A DNA stretch of 60,905 nt from Bacteroidia bacterium (GCA_030431525.1 JAUIJC010000029.1:1-60905); one strand, 5' to 3'; positions 49,912 to 60,069 are shown, counted from the first letter of the stretch. Notes: generated by a model from the letters alone, not told the origin. Numbers and translations are program-made.

Positions 49912-51360
49912 ATGCCAGAACAAACACCCGAAAACAAGCCAGCCGTCAAAGACAGTTTTCTGCAACTGACCTCTGAGTTAGGCGGATTTTTCAGCGACTT
50001 GGTTTCTCTCGAACACGATTCCAATATTCCAGGAACTATTGAGAGCATCAAAAAAGACAGTGAGTTCCGCGGACACACTGTTTGGGTGCTCATTTTCTCA
50101 ATATTTATTGCCTGTATCGGCCTCAACCAAAACTCAACAGCCGTCATTATTGGCGCCATGTTGATTTCCCCGCTCATGGGTCCTATTCAGGGCATGGGCT
50201 TGGGCTTGAGCACGCACGATCTTCCAACGCTTTTCAAGTCATTGAAAAACTTTGGCGTGATGATCAGCATCGCGATCCTGACCTCCTTTATCTATTTCAA
50301 AATCACTCCGATTACGGATGCCCAGTCCGAACTCCTGAACAGGATTCAGCCTAACCTTTTGGACGCTGTAATTGCTTTGTTCGGAGGATTGGCAGGCATT
50401 GTGGCTGGTTCCCGCACTGAAAAAAGTAACGTTATCCCTGGGGTATCCATCGCCACAGCTTTGATGCCACCCTTGTGTACAGCAGGTTATGGCCTTGCCG
50501 TGGAGCAATACGAATATTTCGTGGGCGCTGGCTACCTCTTTCTCCTCAATACGGTTTTCATCTGCTTGGCTACCTTCTTGGGCACCAAGTACATGAAATT
50601 CCCGCATGCAAGCTATGTGGACAAGCAAAAGCAATCACAGGTAAACCGAATGATTTTCGTGTTTTCCATCTTACTGCTCGCCCCAAGCGCTTACATGTTC
50701 TACAATGTGGCCACCCAGTCCATCACAAAGCAGAATATCAATCGCTTCTTGGAAAATGAGTTCAAATTCCAAAACACAAGCTACCTCAAAGCGGACATCA
50801 ACTTTAGGGAGGATTCCGCAACGGTAAACGTCTATTGTTTGGGCGATTACCTCAACCGCGAGGAGCAGGACATTTTGCACAGCAGGCTCAATAATTACGA
50901 CCTCTCCAAAGTGGATCTCATTATTCACCAAGGAGGTCAGGAAAAAGATACTTTGCTGACCAAGCAAATCTTGGAAACCAAAAACCTGACTCAAGAGACA
51001 CGGGCTACATTGGCTCTACAAATTGAAAAACTGGAACATAAACAGGGGCTAATTGACAGCCTTCGTTCCTCATTGGCTCAAAAAGACTCCGACACCATCA
51101 CCTTTAACCAATGGGCGACAAGCCTAAAAACGCTCTTCCCTGAGATTCAAAAAATTGGCTTTGCGGAAGTGTTCGAAACCGATTTCACGCAAAAAGGTGG
51201 AAAAATCCCTACCGTCATCATTGAGTGGGAAAAGCCAAAACAATCTAAAAGTCGAAGGAGAAGAACGGAAACCCCGAACTTTTCCGATGAAGAAGAGCGC
51301 ATCCAAAACTGGCTAAAGCTGAAAACAAAAGCCGATACGATTCGAATTTTGAGCTATTAA
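49912..51360 (+). CDS. DUF389 membrane protein
   Basis: 482 residues. Six membrane helices (about 62-260) with the DUF389 signatures SIFIACIGLNQNSTAVIIGAMLISPLMGPIQGMGLGL, ALFGGLAGIVAGSRTEKSNVIPGVSIATALMPPLCTAGYGLA and FLLNTVFICLATFLGTKYM. The C-terminal half (about 270-482) is soluble with a coiled-coil region (TRATLALQIEKLEHKQGLIDSLRSSL). The function of DUF389 is unknown. Stand-alone gene. Confidence 0.95.
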   Translation: MPEQTPENKPAVKDSFLQLTSELGGFFSDLVSLEHDSNIPGTIESIKKDSEFRGHTVWVLIFSIFIACIGLNQNSTAVIIGAMLISPLMGPIQGMGLGLSTHDLPTLFKSLKNFGVMISIAILTSFIYFKITPITDAQSELLNRIQPNLLDAVIALFGGLAGIVAGSRTEKSNVIPGVSIATALMPPLCTAGYGLAVEQYEYFVGAGYLFLLNTVFICLATFLGTKYMKFPHASYVDKQKQSQVNRMIFVFSILLLAPSAYMFYNVATQSITKQNINRFLENEFKFQNTSYLKADINFREDSATVNVYCLGDYLNREEQDILHSRLNNYDLSKVDLIIHQGGQEKDTLLTKQILETKNLTQETRATLALQIEKLEHKQGLIDSLRSSLAQKDSDTITFNQWATSLKTLFPEIQKIGFAEVFETDFTQKGGKIPTVIIEWEKPKQSKSRRRRTETPNFSDEEERIQNWLKLKTKADTIRILSY

Positions 51361-51384
51361 AGGGTAAACAATTGGTTTTAGAAT

Positions 51385-51526
51385 TTTACCACGGAGAAGT
51401 GGAGAAAGGGAGCAAATGATAGTTTAGAGGAGAAGAGGCAAAGCCTCTGTAGAGAAAGGGAGGCGTATGTGTCTCTCTTTTTGACAAAATACATCTCCTT
51501 TCCTCCCTTTCTCCGTGGTAAAAAAT
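51385..51526. repeat. Class D palindrome (variant)
   Basis: TTTTACCACGGAGAA, GTGGAGAAAGGGAG on the left face CTCCCTTTCTCCGTGGTAAAA on the right (51504-51524). It shares ACCACGGAG/CTCCGTGGT with 39138-39303. Confidence 0.8.
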
Positions 51527-51569
51527 TCAACTCTCCCCTTTCCCCATAAACTCAAAGCGTTAACAAACG

Positions 51570-51606
51570 AAAAGGCCTGCTCCTCACCGAGGAACAGGCC
51601 TTTTTT
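51570..51606. terminator. Bidirectional terminator
   Basis: AAAAGGCCTG pairs with CAGGCC plus six T. It lies between DUF389 (+) and the outer-membrane gene (-). Confidence 0.88.
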
Positions 51607-51624
51607 ATTAGGGGAAAACCCCAC

Positions 51625-52203
51625 TTAAATCTTCATCGACAAACCTAATTTCAGCACCGAGGTGGTATAACCAAACTCACCAAAAATCGCGGTCTTGTTG
51701 TTTACGAAATAACGGGCTCCGAAGAAAGCGCCAACCATCAGATGACTACTTGGCATTGGATCCAACATTGGCCCCAAATTCTCACCTCCGGCCAATTGCT
51801 CCCTATTCACAGAAACGATGTTATTTCCTACCATCAGCCCCACATACGGATCAATATAATCCTGCGTTCCAATCCACTCGCCCAAATGGTATGCACCTTT
51901 CAGACCCAAAACCAAATGAGAGGAATTCCAACGATAATGGTAGTTCGTGCCTGCAATATTGTTGTGATAGTCATACTTGGCAGAGGAGTACCCAATATAT
52001 CCCGCAAGGCTAATCTTGGAGCTTAACCCATATTCAAACTCGGCGACCAATGGCGGAATCTTGGAACGGAAGCCCGAAGGACGAACTACATTCTCTACAC
52101 CAAATGAGAAATTGAGCAGACGAACACCCTGCCCATAATATCCTTGACCAAAAACAGCTGCAGATGAGAAAACAAGGAATAGCGTAACGAATAAACGTTT
52201 CAT
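51625..52203 (-). CDS. Outer-membrane beta-barrel protein
   Basis: 192 residues from MKRLFVTLFLVFSSAAVFGQG (signal peptide). The mature protein alternates hydrophobic strands with Gly/Tyr-rich turns (LNFSFGVENVV, EYGLSSKISLAGYIGYSSAKYDY, HLVLGLKGAYHLG, DPYVGLMVGNNI, GAFFGARYFVNNKTAIFGEFGY) and ends LGLSMKI. This is the OmpW/OmpA-like small barrel pattern of about eight strands. The gene ends next to a terminator and begins 15 bases after the lipoprotein gene, so the two are likely one transcript. Confidence 0.8.
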   Translation of the reverse strand: MKRLFVTLFLVFSSAAVFGQGYYGQGVRLLNFSFGVENVVRPSGFRSKIPPLVAEFEYGLSSKISLAGYIGYSSAKYDYHNNIAGTNYHYRWNSSHLVLGLKGAYHLGEWIGTQDYIDPYVGLMVGNNIVSVNREQLAGGENLGPMLDPMPSSHLMVGAFFGARYFVNNKTAIFGEFGYTTSVLKLGLSMKI

Positions 52204-52218
52204 CAGAATCAATACTTT

Positions 52219-52974
52219 TTAATAAGCTGGCATTTCATACACAGGGGCGCAAGCATCCTCATATTTGTATAAGAGGCTATCACCCAAAGCTGTATACTTT
52301 TCAAAAAGGACGGCATCTTTCTGCTTCACCTCCGCAGACACATCATTCAAATCCATCTGAGAAGCCCCTTGGTCATTGTTATTAGTCAATACTACTGGCC
52401 CACATACACTTGAACCTCCTGCCCTATTCAAATATTTCAACCCAGTAGAACGGAGGACATTATATGCATAGTAGCCCGTATCCTCAATCCCAACCACATT
52501 ACCAATAATTATAAGCTTACTGGCCTCTACAGCAGAATTACGCATATAGGCAGTACAACCACCGCTCACCTGATATTGGTCGCTCACATAAACTTGAGCA
52601 TTGTTCATATAAACATCACCAATCTGGGAAAAGGTCTTTGTAATTACGACTCCTTCAACTATCAAATTAGACCCGCCGGACATTTGGAACTGATCATTAA
52701 TAATCAAGGTATCTCCTGCAGGAACTCTAACCGTACCATTTCCAGTAAGCGCATCCATGGTCACCGTCCCATCAATTACTACAGTTGTAGTTGCGGTATT
52801 AGTCTGAGCACCTTTTCCTGACAAATCCACATTACTAACAATGCCGGTCCCACCATCAGGAATCGTATGAATCTCCCCATTCTGATAAGGAAAGTACACG
52901 GTTGGCTCGTCACGTTTACAGGATGCCAAAGAAAGTGCTGCCACCCCTAACACCATGAACAATATTCTGTGCAT
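52219..52974 (-). CDS. Hypothetical lipoprotein with beta-helix-like middle
   Basis: 251 residues from MHRILFMVLGVAALSLASC (lipobox Cys19, then KRDEPT). The middle has short repeated strands (GTVTMDALTGNGTVRVPAGDTLIINDQFQMSGGSNLIVEGVV, QVYVSDQYQVSGG) that suggest a right-handed beta-helix; QFQMSGG and QYQVSGG are repeat marks. The charged C-terminus ends YEDACAPVYEMPAY. No family recognised. Upstream in-frame codons to 53010 are rejected because they precede the signal. Confidence 0.7.
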   Translation of the reverse strand: MHRILFMVLGVAALSLASCKRDEPTVYFPYQNGEIHTIPDGGTGIVSNVDLSGKGAQTNTATTTVVIDGTVTMDALTGNGTVRVPAGDTLIINDQFQMSGGSNLIVEGVVITKTFSQIGDVYMNNAQVYVSDQYQVSGGCTAYMRNSAVEASKLIIIGNVVGIEDTGYYAYNVLRSTGLKYLNRAGGSSVCGPVVLTNNNDQGASQMDLNDVSAEVKQKDAVLFEKYTALGDSLLYKYEDACAPVYEMPAY

Positions 52975-53038
52975 AATTAACTTGATATAATCCAATCCTG
53001 AAGTTAGCATTTTTAAGCCTCAAAACCCTGAAAAACAA

Positions 53039-53070
53039 AGCCCTCCAAACTAACGGAAGCTTGGAGGGCT
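53039..53070 (-). terminator. gcvP terminator
   Basis: On the - strand AGCCCTCCAA pairs with TTGGAGGGCT, followed by TTGTTTTTC. Confidence 0.82.
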
Positions 53071-53106
53071 GAATGGATTGAACCAATGATTTAACGGTAA
53101 GTCGCT

Positions 53107-55956
53107 TTAGGCAAAGGCTTCAATTGGCGCACAGGTACAAATCAAATTCCTGTCACCATAGGCATTATCAATGCGGGCCACAGCAGGCCAGAATTTACGT
53201 TCACGGACCCAATCCAATGGATAGGCCGCCTTGGCACGGGAATAAGGCTTTGTCCATTCATCATCAGTCAGGGTATTCATCGGGTGAGGCGCATGCTTCA
53301 GCACACTGTTTTCCACAGAAACCTCTCCACTAACCACTTCCTGAATTTCTCCGGCAATGGAATTTAGGGCTTCAATAAAGCGGTCTAACTCCTCCATGGT
53401 CTCACTCTCCGTAGGCTCCACCATCAAGGTGCCAGCCACAGGGAAGGAAACGGTTGGCGCATGGAATCCATAATCCATCAAACGCTTGGCGATATCTTCA
53501 ACCTCGATGCCGTGTTCTTTGAAGGAACGGAAATCAAGGATAAACTCGTGAGCGCAATGACCATTGGCTCCGGCATAAAGGATTCCGAAATTCTTCTCAA
53601 GATTCGCCTTCAGGTAATTCGCATTAAGAATGGCAAACTTGGTAGCATCGGTCAATCCCTTGCCTCCCATCATCGCCACATAGGCATAGGAAATCAACAG
53701 AATGTTTGCGCTTCCATAAGGCGCCGCCGAAATGGATGCAATAGCCTCCTCGCCACCTACAGGAATCACAGGGTTGCTTGGAAGGAATAGCGCCAAGTGA
53801 GCAGCCACACCAATCGGACCAACTCCCGGCCCTCCACCACCGTGAGGAATACAGAAGGTTTTGTGCAAGTTGAGGTGACAAACATCAGCACCAATATTGG
53901 CTGGACTTGTCAAGCCAACCTGGGCGTTCATATTCGCACCGTCCATATACACCTGCCCACCAAACTGGTGAATGGTATCACAAATCTCAATGATGCTTTC
54001 CTCAAACACGCCGTGCGTAGATGGGTAAGTTACCATCAAGCAAGACAAATCATCTTTGTGTTGCTCAGCCTTGGCTTTCAAGTCAGCCACATCAATATTG
54101 CCCTTGGCATCACAGGCCACCACAACCACTTTCATACCTGCCATTACGGCGCTGGCTGGGTTGGTTCCGTGAGCCGAGGAAGGAATCAAGGCAATATTTC
54201 GGTGCCCACCACTGTTTTTCTCGTGGTAAGCACGTATCGTCAACAATCCAGCAAGCTCACCTTGAGCACCTGAGTTCGGCTGGAAGGAAATGGCAGAAAA
54301 ACCTGTTACCTCACACAACCACTCCTCCAAACGGCCAATCAACTCACGATAACCCTCGGTCTGATCCACAGGAACAAAAGGGTGAATTTTGGCGAATGGC
54401 TCCCAAGTCACAGGAATCATTTCCGTAGTCGCATTGAGCTTCATCGTACATGAGCCCAACGGAATCATGGAATGCGCCAAAGAAAGGTCCTTGTTCTCCA
54501 AACGCTTCAAATAGCGGAGCATCTCGTGCTCGGCCTGATAGCTGTTGAAGACTTTTTCCTGAAGGAAAGTAGACTGACGCTTCAGCCCTTCGGAAATCCC
54601 TGATTCAACAAGGGCCAACTCAGGAACATCCTTCCCAGCATATTCCGCAAAAATGGAAAGCACATCCTGAAGGTCCTTGCCCTCGGCGCGCTCATCCATG
54701 GCGATACCCACAAAGCCATCACCGCTGTAACGGAAGTTGATGCCCTTGGCCTCGGCGATCCCTTTCAATTTCGCTTCATCAGCAATAGCCACCTTCAAGG
54801 TGTCATAATAAGCGCTGTTCACCTGCTCAAAGCCCAATTGCTTCAAGCCGTGCTCGATGGCACGAGCCTTCAAGTGAATGCCCTCACCAATATTTTTCAA
54901 GCCTTCCGAACCGTGATAAACGGCATACATGCCAGCCATCACTGCCAAAAGCACCTGTGCAGTACAAATATTTGACGTCGCCTTTTCACGACGGATATGT
55001 TGCTCGCGGGTCTGCAAGGCCATGCGGTAGGCCTTGTTGCCATTCGCATCCACAGAAGCTCCGATGATACGTCCAGGAATCTGACGCTTGAACGCCTCCT
55101 TGGTTGCAAAGTAAGCTGCGTGTGGACCACCGAATCCCATCGGCACACCAAAACGCTGAGAAGTTCCCACCGCCACATCGGCACCCATTTCTCCTGGAGT
55201 TTTCAACTGGGTCAAGGCCATCAAGTCGGCCGCCACAGTAACCATCACATTCTCCGCATGAGCGGCAGAGATAAAATCGGTGTAGTCATAAACCTGACCA
55301 TCGCCCGCTGGATATTGCACCAATGCGCCAAAGAATCCTCCTTCGGCAAAATCCACTTTAGTATGGTCGCCAACAACCAACTCAATTTCCAATGGAATAG
55401 CGCGACCACGAATCACATCAATGGTCTGTGGGAAACAATCCTCGGCAACGAAAAACTTGAAGTTCTCTTTTTTGGCCTTGCCCTTACGCTGGGCAAACAT
55501 CAAGGCCATGGCCTCAGCGGATGCTGTACCCTCATCGAGCAGGGAAGCGTTGGCAAGCTCCATCCCCGTGAGGTCGGTGATCATCGTCTGATAATTGATC
55601 AGAGCCTCCAGACGACCTTGGGCGATTTCCGCCTGATAAGGCGTGTAAGCCGTGTACCAGCCTGGGTTTTCCAACACGTTACGCTGAATCACCGTTGGCG
55701 TGTGCGTGCCATAATACCCCAATCCGATATAGGAACGGAACACCTTGTTCTTGGCGCCAATTTCCAACAAATGGCTCAGGCACTCAGCCTCAGACAATGG
55801 CTCGGACAATTTCAACTCCTCCTTCAGACGAATGGAAGCAGGAACTGTTTGCTCAATCAATTGCTCCAACGACTCAACGCCGATGGCTTGAAGCATCGCT
55901 GGCAAATCAGCTGACGATGGACCGATGTGACGGTCCGCGAAAGTGCTGGTGAACAT
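53107..55956 (-). CDS. gcvP: Glycine dehydrogenase (aminomethyl-transferring), P-protein
   Basis: 949 residues, the fused (homodimeric) form. [35 protein letters not shown] is the conserved N-terminus; [47 protein letters not shown] and the PLP-binding [22 protein letters not shown] (Lys in LHKTF) are intact. It decarboxylates glycine and loads the aminomethyl group on lipoyl GcvH. gcvT and gcvH are not nearby. No glycine-riboswitch motif is seen in the ~115-base leader. Confidence 0.97.
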   Translation of the reverse strand: MFTSTFADRHIGPSSADLPAMLQAIGVESLEQLIEQTVPASIRLKEELKLSEPLSEAECLSHLLEIGAKNKVFRSYIGLGYYGTHTPTVIQRNVLENPGWYTAYTPYQAEIAQGRLEALINYQTMITDLTGMELANASLLDEGTASAEAMALMFAQRKGKAKKENFKFFVAEDCFPQTIDVIRGRAIPLEIELVVGDHTKVDFAEGGFFGALVQYPAGDGQVYDYTDFISAAHAENVMVTVAADLMALTQLKTPGEMGADVAVGTSQRFGVPMGFGGPHAAYFATKEAFKRQIPGRIIGASVDANGNKAYRMALQTREQHIRREKATSNICTAQVLLAVMAGMYAVYHGSEGLKNIGEGIHLKARAIEHGLKQLGFEQVNSAYYDTLKVAIADEAKLKGIAEAKGINFRYSGDGFVGIAMDERAEGKDLQDVLSIFAEYAGKDVPELALVESGISEGLKRQSTFLQEKVFNSYQAEHEMLRYLKRLENKDLSLAHSMIPLGSCTMKLNATTEMIPVTWEPFAKIHPFVPVDQTEGYRELIGRLEEWLCEVTGFSAISFQPNSGAQGELAGLLTIRAYHEKNSGGHRNIALIPSSAHGTNPASAVMAGMKVVVVACDAKGNIDVADLKAKAEQHKDDLSCLMVTYPSTHGVFEESIIEICDTIHQFGGQVYMDGANMNAQVGLTSPANIGADVCHLNLHKTFCIPHGGGGPGVGPIGVAAHLALFLPSNPVIPVGGEEAIASISAAPYGSANILLISYAYVAMMGGKGLTDATKFAILNANYLKANLEKNFGILYAGANGHCAHEFILDFRSFKEHGIEVEDIAKRLMDYGFHAPTVSFPVAGTLMVEPTESETMEELDRFIEALNSIAGEIQEVVSGEVSVENSVLKHAPHPMNTLTDDEWTKPYSRAKAAYPLDWVRERKFWPAVARIDNAYGDRNLICTCAPIEAFA

Positions 55957-56080
55957 TTGTGTGGAATGTGGATTAAGACAGCAGAGATAAGTTCCTGCTC
56001 CCCAAGAGTGTACGTGGCCTGAATCGACCTGTTTCTATTATCCCCAACAAGGGTTGTTTCGGAGAACCCGAATGGAGGCG

Positions 56081-56088
56081 CAAAGATA
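56081..56088 (-). promoter_or_regulatory. -7 box for gcvP
   Basis: On the - strand TATCTTTG, 125 bases before gcvP. The -33 position has only a weak match. Confidence 0.55.
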
Positions 56089-56340
56089 CTGAATTGTTAA
56101 GGAAGGGAGAACCCCCGCTATCCATTTATCAAGGGATGGGACAGTCTAAGTGTAAAGCCACCTATAGCATACTCCTAACTCCCTAACCACCAATCAACTT
56201 TAAAATAAAACCAATACGATATTGGACTTTCCAAAGCCACCAACAAGCCCTACGTAGGAGGTTAAGAAACGACTACAAACCGTTTAATAAATTTCACTGA
56301 CCGTTGATACAGCAATCCCCTCCCAACAGAAATATCGCCC

Positions 56341-56370
56341 TTGTGTTGATATCATTAGACACTACTTTTG
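56341..56370 (+). promoter_or_regulatory. Promoter of chitin-binding protein gene 1
   Basis: TTG (in TTGTG), 19-base spacer, TACTTTTG. The same layout and flanks (CCCTTGTG..., GGA-A-ACC) recur before the second copy at 58143. The leader is about 80 bases. Confidence 0.8.
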
Positions 56371-56380
56371 GAGAACCAAA

Positions 56381-56415
56381 TCAGGAAACATTTTGGTGCG
56401 CGCCTTTTCTCCTGA
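56381..56415 (+). promoter_or_regulatory. Conserved leader hairpin, copy 1
   Basis: TCAGGA (56381-56386) pairs with TCCTGA (56410-56415) around TTTTGGTGCGCGCC. The copy at 58183-58215 keeps TCAGG/CCTGA and the GGTGC apex (GGTGCACC). A role in mRNA stability or translation is inferred from retention in both copies. Confidence 0.6.
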
Positions 56416-56457
56416 CAGGTAATTTTAATTCACTCTTTAAACGTTTTTGAATTGGGT

Positions 56458-57894
56458 ATGAACCTTTACAAAAAAGCAGGTTTGGGAATCGCTATGGGCT
56501 TGATGTCTTTGGCTTCCTTTGCACAATCACCTACCGTTAACTGCAATGGCGTGGCCGACTGGTCAGCTTCTGGCACTTACTGGGCTGGAGACAAAGTTGT
56601 TGAAGACGGCATCCTTTACGAGGCCAACTGGTGGACTCAAGATGACCCAACCACTCACAACGGTGGCGCTGGTTCTGGTCAGCCTTGGACAGAGATTGGC
56701 GAGTGTGGTTCTAATGAGCCTGAGCTTGAAATCACTTCTCCTGCCAACAACGCAACATTCTACTTTGCTGGCTCCCAAAACCCTACGATTGACGTAACCG
56801 TTGACGTAAATGACGAGGAAGTAGCCATCGACTCTGTTAAATACATCGTTGTTGAGCGCACTTGTAACGTAGGCGGTTGTACTGAAGTAAGCCGTTTCAC
56901 TGAAACTTCTGCTCCTTACACCTTGACCTTCAACCCAATCGTTGGAGCTACTTACACAGAAATCAATGCCATTGCTTTCTCTAACGGCATCCCATCTGAG
57001 GAGAAAACTATTGATTTGGACGTAAACGCTCTTCCTGAAGGTGAGTTCACGAACATCGCTGACGACCAAGTAATCTTCGTTAACGAAGGTGAAAACTTTG
57101 AGGTAGAGTTGGACGTGAACAACGAGTTGACTTCTATCGACTCTGTTGAGTACTTCGTTACTGAGTGGAGCAACACCCAGTCTCCGTACCCTACTTACCG
57201 TGAGTTCACAGTTTACGGTCCTTCTTACAACTTGTCTTTCCTCCCAACTTATGACTGCTACCAGTCACGCATCGTAGCTGTTGTTTACGGTGATGGCGGA
57301 AAAACTGCTGGACCAAGCCAGACTGACGTATTCGTTCAGTTCTTGCGTAACGCTTCTGTTACTTTCACCAACCCTACTCAAGGTGAAACAATCTACGTTG
57401 ACTTCCCGAACAACGACCCAATCAACATCACTGTTGACTTGGAGGACAAAGATGACGTGGTATTCGACGTTCACTACTTCGTAACTGACGCTTACGGTTC
57501 TTTCAACAGCCACCGTTTGGCTCCTAACTTCCCAATGGAGTACAACTGTCGCGCTGAAGGCCCAGTAACTGTTGTTGCTACTTTCCACGCTCAAGAAGGC
57601 TACACTGTAGTTGCTCAGGATACTTTGACCTTCAATGTTGTCCACACTTCTGGCGCTCGTATCGCTTCTGAGGAAGAGGTTGCTGTGTTCCCAAACCCAA
57701 TGTCTGACGTGTTGAACATCGAGAACGCTGGTGAATTCACTTCTTTCGAAATCACTGACATCACTGGTCGCACTATCGCTACTGGTTCTTTGAACGAGGG
57801 TACTGCTACCATCTCTACTGCTGACTTGAACTCAGGCATCTACACTGTAGTGTTGAAAGGCGCTGAGACGAAAGTTGTAAAAGTGATGAAGTAA
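56458..57894 (+). CDS. Secreted chitin-binding T9SS protein 1
   Basis: 478 residues from MNLYKKAGLGIAMG (an in-frame TTG two codons earlier is ignored). After the signal (LASFAQ) comes a type 3 chitin-binding (CBM5/12) domain at about 22-82: WSASGTYWAGDKVVEDGILYEANWWTQDDP and GQPWTEIGECG. Then three Ig-like modules of about 95-100 residues (each with I/VDVNxE...IDSVxY), then a type A T9SS sorting domain (VFPNPMSDVLNIENAG ... KVVKVMK). No catalytic domain, so a chitin- or glycan-binding surface adhesin or scaffold is inferred. Codon use is as optimised as in ribosomal protein genes. Confidence 0.88.
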   Translation: MNLYKKAGLGIAMGLMSLASFAQSPTVNCNGVADWSASGTYWAGDKVVEDGILYEANWWTQDDPTTHNGGAGSGQPWTEIGECGSNEPELEITSPANNATFYFAGSQNPTIDVTVDVNDEEVAIDSVKYIVVERTCNVGGCTEVSRFTETSAPYTLTFNPIVGATYTEINAIAFSNGIPSEEKTIDLDVNALPEGEFTNIADDQVIFVNEGENFEVELDVNNELTSIDSVEYFVTEWSNTQSPYPTYREFTVYGPSYNLSFLPTYDCYQSRIVAVVYGDGGKTAGPSQTDVFVQFLRNASVTFTNPTQGETIYVDFPNNDPINITVDLEDKDDVVFDVHYFVTDAYGSFNSHRLAPNFPMEYNCRAEGPVTVVATFHAQEGYTVVAQDTLTFNVVHTSGARIASEEEVAVFPNPMSDVLNIENAGEFTSFEITDITGRTIATGSLNEGTATISTADLNSGIYTVVLKGAETKVVKVMK

Positions 57895-57919
57895 GCACTC
57901 GCTACTTCTTATAACGAAA

Positions 57920-57950
57920 GGCTTCCTCCAGTTTGGGGGAGGCCTTTTTT
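57920..57950 (+). terminator. Terminator of chitin-binding protein gene 1
   Basis: GGCTTCCTCC pairs with GGGGGAGGCC around AGTTT, then six T. The 190 bases that follow to the next promoter show nothing further. Confidence 0.9.
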
Positions 57951-58142
57951 GCTTGTAGGAAAAGACCACTCCTTTAGTAAGTTCAACAGCGATTTTTCAA
58001 AATATCACTCAAGAAATACTTGTTTGGATTATCCAAAACTGACAAAAGTCATGTGAGTTTACTTTGATAAATCAAGAATTACCGATGAGTAACTAATCTC
58101 AGCCGTTCACATAAAATTCACCTCCCTATAGAATTCTTGCCC

Positions 58143-58172
58143 TTGTGCTCTGAGTTTCAGCACCTACCTTTG
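58143..58172 (+). promoter_or_regulatory. Promoter of chitin-binding protein gene 2
   Basis: TTG (in CCTTGTG), 19-base spacer, TACCTTTG; duplicate of the promoter at 56341 with the same spacing. Confidence 0.82.
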
Positions 58173-58182
58173 GAACACCTTA

Positions 58183-58215
58183 TCAGGAAAATTTTGGTGC
58201 ACCTTTCTAACCTGA
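58183..58215 (+). promoter_or_regulatory. Conserved leader hairpin, copy 2
   Basis: TCAGG (58183-58187) pairs with CCTGA (58211-58215) around ATTTTGGTGCACC. Downstream TTTTAATTCACTCTTTAA is identical in both leaders. Confidence 0.6.
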
Positions 58216-58257
58216 ACGGGTATTTTAATTCACTCTTTAACATGTTTTTGATTTAGT

Positions 58258-60027
58258 ATGAATCTTTACAAAAAAGCAGGTTTAGGAATCGCTATGGGCT
58301 TAATGTCTATGGCTTCCTTTGCACAAACAGTCGATTGCAGTGGGGTTGCAGACTGGTCAGCTTCTGGCACTTACAATGATGGGGATCAAGTGGTAGCTGA
58401 TGGCATCCTTTATGAAGCCAACTGGTGGACACAGGATGATCCTGCAACAAACAACGGTGGAGAGGGCTCTGGCCAGCCTTGGACTGTTGTTGGTACTTGT
58501 GGCACTGCAGAGCCTGAAGTACAAATCACTTCTCCTTCAAACAACCAAGTAATTTGGTTGGACGATTCGGGTACGGAGACAATCAACGTTGCTGTTGACG
58601 TAAACGACGAAGAAGTTTCTATTGACTCTGTTCAATACATCGTTGTTGAGCGCACTTGCTACGTTGGTGGCTGTACTGAGACACGTCGTTTCACTGAAAC
58701 TACGGCTCCTTACACTTTGACCTTCAACCCACTTGTTGGCGCGAACTACACTGAAGTGATCGCTATCGCTTTCTCTAACGGTATCGGTTCTGATGAGTCT
58801 TCTATTGACTTGGACGTGAATGCTATCCCTGAGCTTAGTATCACTGCTCCTGCCGATGAGGCTCAGATTTACTTGAAGGAGTCTGAAAACCCAACTGTAG
58901 AAGTTACTGTTGACGTAAACGACGAAGTTGCTGACATCGACTCTGTTCGTTACACAGTTGTTGACGTAACTTGTAGTGGCGCTGGCTGTGCTGATGTACG
59001 TCGCTTCACGACTACTTCTGCTCCGTTCTCATTGGATCTTGAGCCTAACTTCGAGAGCCTTTACGGTACTGAAATCTACGCCGTTGCGTTCAGCGAAGGC
59101 CGTCCTTCTAACGAAGAGAAAATCGACCTTTACATCAATGCTCTTCCTGAAGGTGAGTTCACTAACATCACTGATGGTCAGGACTACTACGTAACTGAAG
59201 GCGAGGACTTCAACGTGTTGATCGACGTAAACGACGAGCACACTACTATGGACTCTGTTGAGTATTTCATCACACAATGGTTGGGTGGTCCAAATGTGAC
59301 CTATAGCGAGGTTACTGTAACTGACGCTCCTTACACCTTGTCTTTCCTTCCTGAGTACGAAGCTTTCCAAACTCGTATCGTTGCAGTTGTTTACGGTGAC
59401 GGTGGAAAAACTGCTGGACCAAGCAACACTGACGTATTCATCCACATCCACGCCCTTCCACAGGGCGAGTTCACTAACATCACTGAAGGTGGAACCTATG
59501 ACGTGAACGAAGGTGAAAACTTCGAGGTACAATTGGACGTGAACGACGAGCACACTACCATTGACTCTGTTGAGTACTTCGTTACTGAATGGTACAACAC
59601 TCAGTCTCCATATCCGAACTACCGTGAGTTCACTGTTTATAACTCACCATACAACCTTTCATTCGCTCCTGAGGCTGACTGCTACCAGACACGCATCGTT
59701 GCGGTTGTTTACGGTGATGGCGGAAAAACTGCTGGACCAAGCAACACGGACGTATTCGTAACCTTCAATGTTGAAGCTGGCGCTGGCGCTCGTATCGCTT
59801 CTGAGAATGAAGTAAACGTGTTCCCGAACCCGATGTCTGACGTGTTGAACATCGAGAACGCTGGTGAATTCACTTCTTTCGAAATCACTGACATCGCTGG
59901 TCAAACCATCGCTACTGGTTCTTTGAACGAGGGTACAGCTACCATCTCTACTGCTGACTTGAACGCTGGCCTTTACACTGTAGTGTTGAAAGGTGCTGAG
60001 ACGAAAGTGGTAAAAGTGATGAAGTAA
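58258..60027 (+). CDS. Secreted chitin-binding T9SS protein 2 (paralogue)
   Basis: 589 residues. Same plan as the preceding gene: signal peptide, chitin-binding domain (WSASGTYNDGDQVVADGILYEANWWTQDDP, GQPWTVVGTCG), then four Ig-like modules, then the sorting domain. Module boundaries are marked by ITSPSN, ITAPAD, GEFTNITDG and GEFTNITEG; modules 3 and 4 share VVYGDGGKTAGPSNTDVF. The sorting domain differs from the paralogue at only a few residues and is nearly identical in DNA, suggesting recent duplication or gene conversion. Highly biased codons. It is transcribed from its own promoter. Confidence 0.88.
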   Translation: MNLYKKAGLGIAMGLMSMASFAQTVDCSGVADWSASGTYNDGDQVVADGILYEANWWTQDDPATNNGGEGSGQPWTVVGTCGTAEPEVQITSPSNNQVIWLDDSGTETINVAVDVNDEEVSIDSVQYIVVERTCYVGGCTETRRFTETTAPYTLTFNPLVGANYTEVIAIAFSNGIGSDESSIDLDVNAIPELSITAPADEAQIYLKESENPTVEVTVDVNDEVADIDSVRYTVVDVTCSGAGCADVRRFTTTSAPFSLDLEPNFESLYGTEIYAVAFSEGRPSNEEKIDLYINALPEGEFTNITDGQDYYVTEGEDFNVLIDVNDEHTTMDSVEYFITQWLGGPNVTYSEVTVTDAPYTLSFLPEYEAFQTRIVAVVYGDGGKTAGPSNTDVFIHIHALPQGEFTNITEGGTYDVNEGENFEVQLDVNDEHTTIDSVEYFVTEWYNTQSPYPNYREFTVYNSPYNLSFAPEADCYQTRIVAVVYGDGGKTAGPSNTDVFVTFNVEAGAGARIASENEVNVFPNPMSDVLNIENAGEFTSFEITDIAGQTIATGSLNEGTATISTADLNAGLYTVVLKGAETKVVKVMK

Positions 60028-60069
60028 TCACTTAATAAATAAGATTAAACAATCCTTATTTAATCATGC

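Larger units (their letters stand above)
55957..56457. other. Intergenic region between divergent gcvP and the first chitin-binding protein gene
   Basis: Holds the gcvP -7 box (56081-56088), about 250 bases (56089-56340) in which I see nothing, and the promoter plus leader of the chitin-binding gene. Confidence 0.6.

Noticed and set aside
53797-55914. Open frames of up to 305 codons on the + strand within gcvP
   Set aside because: The gcvP frame is an unambiguous full-length family member; the opposite frames are by-products of its codon bias.
55957-56080. A glycine riboswitch before gcvP
   Set aside because: The leader lacks the conserved glycine aptamer words and shows no tandem aptamer layout.
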